Assembly: GCA_024305745.1 (NCBI GenBank)
Contig: JAHRBS010000003.1
Span: 434,001 to 498,000, forward strand
Length of the DNA: 64,000 nucleotides
Reading direction: 5' to 3'
Source: Polyporus tsugae
Lineage: Eukaryota; Basidiomycota; Agaricomycetes; Polyporales; Polyporaceae
Shown here one piece after another: positions 34,955-44,754 of this stretch. Numbering within the stretch: position 1 is the first letter of the stretch; each line of letters opens with the position of its first letter. Made by a program: the position numbers and the translations under genes. The notes under the pieces are model-generated. The model searched no databases. It saw nothing but the letters and a program-made list of their open reading frames with translations, and was not told where the DNA came from.

Positions 34955-36049
34955 TCATCCGCACTCTATATCAGCATCCGGGAACGTACCCCCCTGTCCA
35001 GGAAGCTTTCTTTGCTCTTTCTCCGGCACGAACAACCACCATAGCGTGATAATGAGCCGGATGCCAGTGCCCACCCCGAGGGCTGTCGGCGCGCCTGCAG
35101 CTTGAATGATCGCGCGGCCGGAGAAGCCTCCGAAGAAGAGCAAGGCGATGGAGAGGATCCTGTGATCGCGCGAGCTGACGCGCCTGCGGATCGTGAACAG
35201 GTCTTTCTGCGCGACGAGCTCGGAGAAGACGGTGGTGAGCACAACTGGACCGACACAATGATCAGCGCAAGTTGAACGACGTCGCGGTATTTGTTGAGCA
35301 ACGCACCAGTCGTAGCGTACTCCGTGTTCATCCGCTTCCCCATGATCGCCTGCAGCCCCATGCTCGCGCTCATGAACCCCAGCGCGACGAACGTCGTCGC
35401 GTCCGTCCACGCGACGGCCCCGCGCGACGGCGACACGCTCGCCTGCCCGCTCTTCCACGCTGTGAGCGCGGCGGCCATCGTGAACAGCGTCTGGACGAAC
35501 GTGCCGAGCATGAGCCACGCGCGCGTCGTGTCGCCGAAGCGATTCCCCATTCTGCCGATGTATGAGCCACCCATGAAGCAGGTGAGCGAGGTGAGGGCGT
35601 GCCGGTCGGCGAGCTGGAAGGTGACGGGGCCGCGATCGTCCTGGAAGAGGCGCGCGAGGGCGATGGAGAGCTGGACGGTGTTGCCCGTCTGGAAGCCTGC
35701 CCAGACGAACATGGTCGAGTATGATACCGCATCGCTGTGGCAGAGGCAAAGTGATCGAGGTGTGAATAGGGACGACGGGGAGAGGAACTAGGACGTACAT
35801 GAGACCGGTGATGAAGCAGTATGCGATGAGGGGGAACGAGCACTGCTCTGGGTCTACTTGGGACATGAGATGGTGCCGCGAGAGTATGGTGCTCGGACGC
35901 GTTAGGAGGCGATAGAAGTTCAGCGCGGTATTGTATGTTTCCCTGGAGGAGGCGAGTGGGCTGAGGACGTCCGCGTCCGTCTTTGGTGCATGGCCGTCGG
36001 GGTGTGTTCCGCTCGCTGTCGAGGGAGAAGGTCCTGGCTCTGTAGACAT
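34955..36049 (-). CDS. DUF1275 (YoaK-type) membrane protein
   Basis: Exons on the minus strand 35799-36049, 35307-35734 and 34955-35244; 322 residues, phases agree. Landmarks of DUF1275: IDAVSYSTMFVWAGFQTGNT, GSYIGRMGNRFGD, a segment with ALGFMSASMGLQAIMGKR, VVLTTVFSELVAQKDLF and a final hydrophobic pair of helices with IRLIITLWWLFVPEKEQ. About six transmembrane helices are expected. Bacterial and fungal members have no firmly assigned substrate; transport or membrane function is only assumed. The N-terminal 60 residues are hydrophilic and Ser/Pro rich. A truncated, stop-containing copy lies at 39945-40445. An in-frame ATG at 36163 could start the protein earlier. Confidence 0.88.
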   Translation of the reverse strand: MSTEPGPSPSTASGTHPDGHAPKTDADVLSPLASSRETYNTALNFYRLLTRPSTILSRHHLMSQVDPEQCSFPLIAYCFITGLMYVLVPLPVVPIHTSITLPLPQRCGIILDHVRLGRLPDGQHRPALHRPRAPLPGRSRPRHLPARRPARPHLAHLLHGWLIHRQNGESLRRHDARVAHARHVRPDAVHDGRRAHSVEERAGERVAVARGRRVDGRDDVRRAGVHEREHGAAGDHGEADEHGVRYDWCVAQQIPRRRSTCADHCVGPVVLTTVFSELVAQKDLFTIRRRVSSRDHRILSIALLFFGGFSGRAIIQAAGAPTALGVGTGIRLIITLWWLFVPEKEQRKLPGQGGTFPDADIECG

Positions 36050-36459
36050 CGTTTCGACATTGGCTCTGGCACCCCTCTGCTCTGATGCATGTGCCGTGGT
36101 GATGTGAGTTTGTCTGCAACGAACTACAACTACTAGGATGGCTGAAATAGTGGCATAGTACAAGAAAAGATTGATAGTTTCAATACGGTGGCGGACTCTC
36201 CGACGACCCCTGACACCCCTCAGGTCTGGCGCTTAGCTGAAGCCTGATGGAGTCCTCCTCCTCCGGATCCTCTACGGTAGTGTACGATCGCAATATTAAC
36301 ACATCAGAATCATGGTCTGACCAAGTTGCTTATAGGCGTGTAGGGGTCAAGCAACTTGGACCCTCCACCACTTGCTCTAGTGTAACGTAACTCGACACGT
36401 CACGGGTCGTGAATGGTAGGTACCTCAAAGTCGATCGGCAGGCCTGGCAAGGTTTTGTA
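36050..36459. other. Intergenic, 5' flank of the DUF1275 gene
   Basis: No gene. The motif GACCCCTGACACCCCTC at about 36204-36220 recurs at about 40430-40446, at the edge of the truncated DUF1275 copy. Confidence 0.45.
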
Positions 36460-37140
36460 AATCGCAACTTTTTATGTCGCTTCCAGACGTGACTGACCGT
36501 GTAATACGTCTGCCACAGGTCTGGGCAACACAGAGAGATCCTTCGCCAGAGTTCTACGGAAAACAGCTACAAATCACGATGAAGGTCCTCATAAAGTTGC
36601 TCGGCGATTCGCGAAGTGGCTAAGGTCTACTGCACCATCCTCGTAAGTCGCTGCCGATCCTCGATGTCCTCCACCAAGCATCTCGCGGAGCTGACGCAGG
36701 CGGAATACTTCAGGCTCCCAGATTGTCGCCGTGAACAAACAGCATGATCGTGTCGCGCGAGTCCAAGGAGGCAAGACTCGCCCCTAGCGGCGCGGCTTTC
36801 ATCTCCGTCACCACCGTATTTCTTTCCGGGTGCTTCGTGCCAGTCCTGGTGAGTGTCCCCGTGACAATTTGTAAGTCGCCTTTGGATGAGTTACCGTTGA
36901 GGACTCCTCGCGCGGACGGTGCTGCGTGAATCCTAAATAGGTCATTTATCCGACCGTCATCATCTTCATCGTCGTGGTCAATTGTCCCCTGACAGGAGCG
37001 TGGGCCAATGCTGGCAGCCCGAGCGCGATATATAGCTGTATCTTACACGGTGTCGCTTTCGGAACCAGTTCCGCTACCCTGTATGTTTCTCCCAGACCTG
37101 TGCGCGCTATGGCTCGCACGATGACTCTGCGTTTCAGGTC
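36460..37140 (+). pseudogene. Truncated copy of the GDxIVWWR membrane protein gene (3' part)
   Basis: DNA and translation match the 3' half of the gene at 51849-53372, from about 52730 through its stop. Kept pieces are the segment GATGAAGGTCCT (36580), the exon reading LAPSGAAFISVTTVFLSGCF (36780-36848), its GTGAGT donor and the exon reading VIYPTVIIFIVVVN (36941-36980), followed by ANAGSPSAI. The first half of the gene is absent, the exon between 36530 and 36740 is scrambled, and the final exon has lost its stop. It cannot encode the full protein. Confidence 0.75.
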
Positions 37141-37803
37141 GACAGCCCGGGAGGTACTACTGTCTACACGCTGGCGGCTGTCAGTCTGGTCTTGAAGAGC
37201 AGCGAAGAGCCCGTGAATGTCGCCATCATCATCCTGGTTAGTTTGGCCTGTGATGCGCTGGATAGAAGACAAGACTTGCTTGTCGTCGAGAAATCGGAAC
37301 GCGATGGCGATCGAGAACTTCACGCAGAAGCAAAGAGTTTTCTTCGAGGACCTCCGTCCACTTGCGGACGCTCAGGCGCGTCGGGCACACACGGAGGTGC
37401 CGGTGTTGTGGCTGCACACCGATCGAGCCGGACACAATGGCGTTTAAGCTCTGGGTTTCAATTGAGTTAAGGACGCCCTGGGGTGATCGCATCCCTTCTC
37501 CCATCTTCCTGCACAGGATGTCCATCAGCAAAGTCGAAGCTTGCGGAGCAGACGTCCTGCGCCCAGCACGCGCCCCACGGTATCGGACTACATTTGTCAC
37601 GACTTGTTCTAAAAGTGTCGGCGTGAACTTCAACCTAAGGCTAGTACGGGCGTCAGGCCACTGCACGAGGCACAATGGATGTGATCCGAGTCGCAGGGTT
37701 GTGGGCAGGATTGCCCACTGGCATCACCACTGGGATTCGAAGACACTGTATATAGCCTCGACACCTTAAAGCTACTGGTGTTAGTGGAAGTGTGGCCGTC
37801 AAA
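37141..37803. other. Intergenic
   Basis: No supported gene. The last 60 bases resemble the 5' flank of DUF6533 copy 2 (GTGGCAGTGTCGCCGACAAA at 25474 against GTGGAAGTGTGGCCGTCAAA at 37785), marking the left edge of the duplication. Confidence 0.4.
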
Positions 37804-39616
37804 ATGCCTACCGCCACCATAACGGAGACGGACCTTCAGAACGTGTATGTGTTGGCAATCGACTTTCCATCTCGCATGAGCATGTACCTAACGTTCAAAC
37901 TACTCCCCCGTTGCAGCTTCACGAATGTCGACTTCACCGGTGCCGCGGTCTCGAGTGAGTGTCGATCGATGCAACTCCGCTATGCTAGAGTGGGTTGACA
38001 GGACACACAGCGATCCTCGCGTACGAGTACTTCATCACACTTGGGGACGAAGTCAAGTACTTCTGGAAACGGCGGTCGCTGGGTCCGTCGGTGCTGTTCT
38101 ACATGAACAGATACCTTTACCTTTTGCTTAGCATCTACCAGTTGATTGTCCTCAACCCCGCCTACCATCGATCTCCTGAGGTAGGTCGGCTCTCCACTAT
38201 GTTACTATCCTGTAATTGCTGATCCCGGGTTGAACCGTTAACGTAGAGGTTCGCAAATTGCATCGTGATTTATATCAACGGCGTGTCTCATGGGCTACGT
38301 ATCTAGATGTATGGGGGAGATGCCTGCGCTGTTTGTGCTCGAGGTGCTCGGGTCCTTCCCTTGGGGCGGTGAGTCCGACTTTGCCGGCTTTATCTTCGCA
38401 GTTGGCTTACAGCTCCCACCCTGTAGCCTTTTCTGCATTGCGCGCATACGCGCTGAGTAGGAATATGCCCTTGTCCATCCTGATATTTCTGCTCTCGATG
38501 GTGCCTGTTGTGATGAACCTTGTGAGTCCACCATCCGCTGTCGTGCACGGCACCTCATACTACCCGCGGTGTTGTCCCGCAGGTGTGTTTCAAATATGGA
38601 CTTGGAGGCTACACGGTACCTATCGTTAGCTGTGTCGGCTACAACGGAATTCCACCCAATTTATCGCGAAAGTACGGTCGAGCTGATCATCTTCCTTGAC
38701 TTTCATCTGACGTACTTCGGACTTCCTCACAGATGTTTGTATGATTTGTACGCTCGCGTTATTCGGAAGTGCTAACTTGCGTTGCTCGCCTCAGTCACGA
38801 TTACAACTCGAACTTGCGCCATTCTCGCGGACCTACTTCTCGTGATTATCACATGGACGCGTTTGTTCAAGCAACGAAAGCTGGGTTTGGGCGGCAGTTC
38901 GAGGAGATTCTCGCTCACGGACGTTTTGCTCCGCGACGGTCAGTCGGATGTAGTGATATATAAACCATATGGAGTTATCTAACTTTCAGCCATCAGGGAC
39001 CATATACTTCTTGTACGTCACTTTCCTCGCGCCCGAGGATCACTGAATCGATAGGCGGATATGCAGGATCATGCTCCTCCTCAACTGCTTGCACATCGCC
39101 TTCACAGTCGTTTCGGTGGGTTCACATTACCTCCCGTTCAAAGCACGTGTCTGTTCGTCAAGCCTGAACTCGACCCACACAGATATTCATCGTTTCATCG
39201 CTGCAACACCTGAGCTGTATCAGCATCTTCGTCCCGCCGTAAGCCTGCTGCCCTTCTATCTAGGCTCTCAAACCGTCCTGACTCTCAGATCATGCGAAAC
39301 GGGCAGACTCACCGCGATCCTCGTGTCGCGCTTCATGATCCACCTCCAGGCCGCAGACCGCCAGTTGCGCTACCGCGGATTCGGGACCGACGCGCAGGGG
39401 CCGCGGACCGAGGCCGATATACGCGTGACCGAGTCGCTCATCTTCGAGCAGGTGATCGGCTCGCTCCGGTGCGAGCTTGAGCCGGAGGACCTCATGGGCT
39501 CGTTGAAGGGCGGCAGCGTGTCCGAGTCAGAGAAACTCTCTGTCGGAGAGAGAGCCGCGTTGTCTATGGAGGATGCTCCGTGCGGTCACGGTTCTGATGA
39601 CCGAAATGAGGCATGA
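37804..39616 (+). pseudogene. DUF6533 membrane protein, copy 3, probably splice-broken
   Basis: Near duplicate of copy 2. Exons that can be placed: 37804-37844, 37917-37954, 38011-38180, 38307-38368, 38427-38521, 38583-38671, 38733-38734, 38795-38938, 38997-39012, 39067-39115, 39183-39238 and 39289-39616. All but the last have the same lengths as in copy 2, including the 2-nt micro-exon. Signature LAYEYFITLGDEVKYFWK and LFYMNRYLYL are intact. The problem is the small fourth exon (20 nt in copy 2): its donor has changed from GGTTTAT to GATTTAT near 38269, and I find no other phase-compatible way from 38180 to 38307. Unless another splice form exists, translation shifts frame after about 80 residues. 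Everything else is open to the final stop, so the lesion must be recent. Confidence 0.65.
38733..38734 (+). other. Two-nucleotide micro-exon (AT) of DUF6533 copy 3
   Basis: AT between acceptor CTCACAG and donor GTTTGT; branch sites CTGAC upstream and CTAAC downstream. Same position and phase as in copies 1 and 2. Confidence 0.65.
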
Positions 39617-39944
39617 ATGAGTGTATGGTTGTTCGGCGACTCGGGTGGATTGTGTAAGGTCGTTGGATCGGAACGGGAAAGCACTTTTGGTGTATCTAAT
39701 CGAGTCTAGAACTGTATCCTTATTAGGAGTTCTTTGTACGGTTATCTGTTTAGGCTCACCGGAGGGCGGAACGTAGTCAGTCATCAATATGCATCAATAT
39801 TAACAGTGTCGATGCTTAACTTGACACCGCTCTGTACGTAGACCTGCAAGATGCGATACATAGAAAGCCTATTCGAGGTTGTTAGACGTAAGCCAGCGAA
39901 GCGTTTAGTCAAGTCTCAGCACACTCACTGAGATACGATCGGAA
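39617..39944. other. Intergenic
   Basis: 3' flank of the third DUF6533 copy; the stretch up to about 39790 is diverged from the flank 3' of copy 2 (27303-27480). No gene. Confidence 0.4.
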
Positions 39945-40445
39945 TTCACTCGCACTCCATCGGCATCCAGGAGCGTGCGCCCCTGTCCAGGAGGCTTTCC
40001 TTGCTCCTTCTCCGGCACGAACAGCCACCATAGCGTGATGATGAGTCGGATGCCAGTGCCCACCCCGAGGGCTGTTGGTGCCTGATTCCGGGGCTTAGAT
40101 GATCGCGCGCCCGGAGAAGCCTCCGAAGAAAAGCAAGGCAATGTTGACGATCCTGTGATCGCGCGAGCCGACGCGCCTGCGGATCGTGAACAGGTCTTTC
40201 TGCGCGACGAGCTCGGAGAAGACAGTGGTAAGCACCACTGGACCGACGCAGCATTCAGTGTGAGTTGCACGACGCCACGGTGTGGAGCAATGCACCAGTC
40301 GTAGTGTATTCAGTATTAATCCGCTTCCCCATGATCGCCTGTAGCCCCATACACGCGCTCATGAACCCCAGCGCGACGAACGTCGTCGCGTCCTTCCACG
40401 CGATGTCCCCGCGCGCCGGGTCGGCCACGACCCCTGACACCCCTC
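39945..40445 (-). pseudogene. Truncated DUF1275 copy
   Basis: Minus-strand DNA matches about 34970-35460 of the DUF1275 gene at high identity: ALGFMSACMGLQAIMGKR, VVLTTVFSELVAQKDLF and IRLIITLWWLFVPEKEQ are readable. A stop replaces Gln after FGGFSGRAII (about 40097-40099), and an indel region follows where the intact gene reads QAAGAPTALG. The first half of the gene is missing: at about 40425 the coding similarity ends and the sequence continues with a motif found upstream of the intact gene (36204), so an internal deletion joined promoter-side sequence to the middle of the gene. Confidence 0.85.
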
Positions 40446-40723
40446 CCCTGTCTGCCGGCTAGCGCTACCAACGTCGACTGTCGCACCACAATTCGACGCC
40501 CATCTGAAGTGTGAAGTCGTAGTGTGCATCTGGGGGACAACGCGGCCTCCAGCCACACGGCGCGGTGCGCTGACGATCCATGATCTGAAGCTGATTCGAA
40601 GCTGTGGATCGAGAGGATTGAATGCCCTGAGTACATGTGCGTCTAGTATTCGTACATGGCGGTCCGTTAACCTTCCAGGCTGGCACTGAGCCAGTGCATG
40701 CTGCGTGTTCCTACGAGGCGTCG

Positions 40724-42477
40724 TCATTTTTCCACTGAGAAAGATGTCCGAATCGGTGTCGGCGTGGGCGCCGACGAGTCAATTGGCAGCGCCGTTATCG
40801 CCCCGTCGATTGGGGCGACTGGGGGGAGCGCCACGGTGGACCCGGACGGAATGAACAAAGGGAGGGCCGTGCCGGGATCATGCATGGTGGCTGCCTCGAA
40901 GCAGGAGTTGCCCAATGTCACGAGGATGATGATGACGGTGGGGTATATGGCCTGTCGTGAACCGACGCATCAGTCACTAGTCAGCAGACGGCGGGAACCG
41001 CGACTCGACTTCCGAGGTGAACTCGGAAGTGGGATAGGCATGGGCGACTCACGATCAATGGAACCAGTGCCCCTTCTACCAGGTATATGCCGGATTTGAT
41101 GTACGCTACGTGCTTTCCGATGCCCGTGGTAGTCTGCGTGTCGAAGAATGCGATTGTACTAAGGGTAGCTTCGTAAGCGACCACCAAAGCCTGGGAGGTT
41201 AGTGTTGTGAAGGAAAACCTGCTCAGCCTCGATAATGATGAGCGAAACATATGACATTTTACATACCCACACGATACAATACAGAACACCAGACTCTATT
41301 AGCAACGCGAGGAGAGCCCGGACGCCAACCCGTGAGGGTAAAAGATTGAGATGGCATTCCCGGACCATGCGGCTGTGGATCCTGATTGTGTGCGAAAGTG
41401 TTGACGCGCGGAGTGTCGTCAGGAGTTGTCAGCAATGATGCACAGAAAACGACGATCGCTTGTGGATACGTACCACGCTTGGTAACCAATGAGGCCTGTG
41501 GCGACGACATTGGTAATCAGTGTCACCATTGAAGACACGAACCCGAAAATATTCCCGATAAACATCGCACTGTCGACGGCGTAGACGTACGTCGTCGATC
41601 CCTGCGTGAGCTGGAGATGATGGATTGTGGAGCAGGTTTCTGCGGTCTCCGTGATCCCAATGGCTGTGACATAACAATGTACATGTCAATGTTCGCATTC
41701 AAGCCAATGTCTCAAGAAGTGGCAGACGTAGTGACGTACCGGCTGTGCTCAGTATGAGGATCGCCGCCAAAGAGAATATCCACGTCTTGCGAGCACAGAC
41801 CACCCACGCGCGCCACCAAACGATACCATCGCCCAGTGTGATCTATACAGGAGATGCATCAACGAAATCCAGTCTTACGCCTGTGCGATTGCGAACTTGC
41901 ATGGGGGACGACGTACATTGACCAAGAGGGCTGCTGTCCCGGTGCACATCTCCAGAACTTGGGGCCGCATCACAACATCGGAGTTTGTGCTGATAACCCA
42001 CGGGTGGGGTTCGTCTCGCAGGACACGAAGGGACCTCGGGTATTCGAGCGCAGGTCGGGTTATGTTGCCAGTCGTAACGATTGTCGTGGTGCTGGAGACG
42101 TGCAGGGAGCAGCTGCGGAGCATCAGCGCCCAGTATGCAGCTGTTCCGCCATACATGGTGAGGATGCACAGAAGGAGACCAAGACGGGCTGAGTTGAGCC
42201 CCCTGTGCCTGTGAGTGGCCGGTGGAAAAATCAGCGAGTGACCCTCTGAGCGAAAGCTGGACGGGGCGATGACGTACGTGAGGACAACCAGCGAAATTCC
42301 GGCACATACTGTCAGTATACCTATAGGCACCGCGGGTCATTCGCTATAACGCAACGTAGAAATGCACAGGTGCTTACCGAACAGCACAGTGATTATCGGA
42401 ATGATCAGCCACTCCATTTGGAGGACTATGGCGTGAAAGTAGGCATCCTCGTCGACGGTCGAGCGAACCAAGTGCAT
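40724..42477 (-). CDS. Multi-pass membrane protein with GDGIVWWR motif (unnamed Agaricomycete family)
   Basis: Exons on the minus strand: 42378-42477, 42278-42320, 41917-42208, 41740-41842, 41474-41663, 41267-41381, 41053-41190 and 40724-40951; 402 residues (382 if the ATG at 42417 is used). About seven hydrophobic helices can be seen: LIIPIITVLFGILTVCAG, LGLLLCILTMYGGTAAYWAL, ITLGDGIVWWRAWVV (motif at the end of a helix), FSLAAILILS, IFGFVSSMVTLITNVVATGL, LLALLIESGVLYCIVW and AIYPTVIIILVTL. The topology recalls a seven-helix protein, but no receptor motif is evident and I know no assigned function. The same exon plan and motifs occur in the gene at 51849-53372. The extracellular loop after helix 2 is long and Thr rich. 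Confidence 0.8.
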
Positions 42478-44483
42478 ACCGGTAGTGAGGTCTTGATGTG
42501 ACACCTGCTTCCACACTACACCCAGTGAATATGCCGAAGATATAGACAATGGTCTGGATGGGGCCGAGCCGTTCGCCGTCGGGTTACATGGTAGCCTGGG
42601 CCTCATATAATGGCTTCGGAGGCGATCCCAACGCCGGGAATCCGGGATGCTCGACCTCGGTGGTAAGCCGGGTATGCGAATGGGTTGATCGACGACAGGA
42701 CAGGAGATCGTATGAACTCCCTGCCAAATCGCCGACTTCGGTGGGACGAGGAGGATTCTGTCTATAGCGTAAGGGACCCATTCCGCAAAATTGAAGGCAA
42801 CGTGACGCACGGATAGACAATGTCGTACCGGTGAGTAGCCATTGGGCAGTGAAACGCCGAGCAACCGGGGCGTGTTCACGAGACCTGCCCACTCCAGTAC
42901 TTGACCTACTAATGAACTTAGCGTGATGAAATTTTTACCATGGATCCGCTAGAGTTCGCGTTCGTAGACAGCGAGAAGCCAGCGGGAGAAGTTCTCGCTC
43001 GACAGGTGCTATGCTCCGAAGCCAACACGGACGGAATGCGACTGCGGCTACACTGGGAGGTCAAGTAAGCCAAGGTGCAAAGTATATCGCCGTGCAAGGT
43101 CGTTTGGCGACTCACCTCCGATCAGCAAGTCGATTTGCGTCCTTTTGCAAATTTGCCTGCAGTGAAGGACGCAATCAGAGCCGGACGTAATGCGAACATC
43201 TCGTTGGGCTGCCCAACTACTGACTTAGCTTTGGCTTCCCCTCTGTTCCTCTTGTAATTTGTCAACCGGTGCATGTCTGGACATTGTGGCCGATGCGAGC
43301 AAGAGAGCGAGGTTTTGTAGGTCTCTCCACAGACGACGCCGGCGAATGCCGAAAATTTGCTGGGACCAGCTCTGAGCTCACCACCGGCCTGAGAGCAGGA
43401 CTTTGGTGACACGGATAACGTTAGCACGCCTGGATAACATACACATATCAGCGGACCGGGGATACCTGATGATAGGCGTCGCACTCACTATACAGACTGA
43501 AGCTTAGTATGGCCCAATGGGAGGGTCAACAGTCGCTCCGGGCCAGTGCGCGGTTGCGAGTGTAGAGCACATACGAAGTCGCCCCATACAGGAACAATAT
43601 TTCTGCGTTTATTCATTGATGATGTTCGCAATGACCGGGCCCCACTCGCAGCAGAGGAAAAATAGCATTTACAAGACAAGAGGAACAGGAACTTCAGGCG
43701 CTGGGACTTGGAGTTTGGGCGCTCGGCAACAACCGAGCCTCGGCCCGTCGGGGTGCGGAATGTCCGAGTGAGGCTCACTGGCAGGTCTCGTTCTCTTTAA
43801 GTCTTTCGCTCTTTATCTCGCTCTTTACCTCTACTCTCTATCAGTGGCTCAGACGACAAGGTTTTTACTCACGTCCACAGCGCGTCCGACTCCTACCAAA
43901 CATGCTCAGCCTTCAGAGGAAGATGGGACGTCACGGCCAGCTTGAGTGCCAGGGAGCATGAACCCGTCAAGGAGGTGCTTGTTCTCCTCACCCGCATAGG
44001 TCATGAAGAGTCTCAAGACCTAGGAGCGTCCCGTCGGGGACGGTTTTGATGCTCGCTGAACCGGGCGCCATCTCGTCGTACCCTTGCAGTGCAAGGTGCA
44101 ACTCGATAACATGTAGGTCCGGACACACTTCTGGATCTATGATCGCGTCCGCCACGCGCTAACATGGACGGCTCTTTTCCCGCATGGCCGCCGCCAACAC
44201 CGATGCTGCTTGGCCTTTGGTACAGCACCACTTCTCCGGCTTATCCAATCAGTTCCGAGCGGACTCTGGGCTCGACAGCTGTCGTTCAATCCATAAGGCG
44301 TATGTATTCCACCTATCTCTCTTGCTTCAAACTCTACTTCAAGACGCTGAATGGCTCTCCGGTCTCCGTCCAGGAATATATGTCACTTCGGAGCACTGTT
44401 CGGGCCCGTTCCATTGTCAAACCCGCTATAGTACTTCATTGTCGGAGGGAAGCTGCCAGAGCACCGCAGCGTTTCAAGAAACG
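42478..44483. other. Gene-poor region left of the retrotransposon
   Basis: Two kilobases with no gene I can support. Short open frames at 42549-42767, 43488-43778 (minus) and 44164-44480 (plus) have no domain. The rightmost bases 44479-44483 (AAACG) are the left target-site duplication. Confidence 0.4.
44479..44483. repeat. Target-site duplication, left copy (AAACG)
   Basis: AAACG directly before the left LTR; the same five bases follow the right LTR at 51664-51668. A 5-bp duplication is the size made by Ty3/gypsy integrases. Confidence 0.9.
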
Positions 44484-44677
44484 TGATAAGGTCAGACCTC
44501 ACGCTAGCAATAAGCGAAAGACTGGGGGACTAAAGACCAACTCGAAGCTGGGGAATTACCGCAGCTTCGAGGGGTTTATATATTGTATTGGAGCCTGCGC
44601 ACGGACCAGGTGCTTCAGGGCAGGTCGTACAGGTCGTTACAGGTGGTATTACTAATCATAGAAATCGTATCGTAACA
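44484..44677 (-). repeat. 3' LTR (left copy)
   Basis: 194 bp, identical by eye to 51470-51663. Begins TGATAAGG and ends GTAACA on the plus strand. Confidence 0.95.
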
Positions 44678-44692
44678 TTACCCCCCTCTTTA
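44678..44692 (-). other. Polypurine tract
   Basis: On the element strand the sequence AAAGAGGGGGGTAA ends directly at the 3' LTR; this is the primer site for plus-strand DNA synthesis. Confidence 0.8.
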
Positions 44693-44754
44693 GCTTCATG
44701 TCTCAGGAAGCTGTAAGGCGTTAATAGTGGGTAGTCGTTAATGTCATGGGTTAA

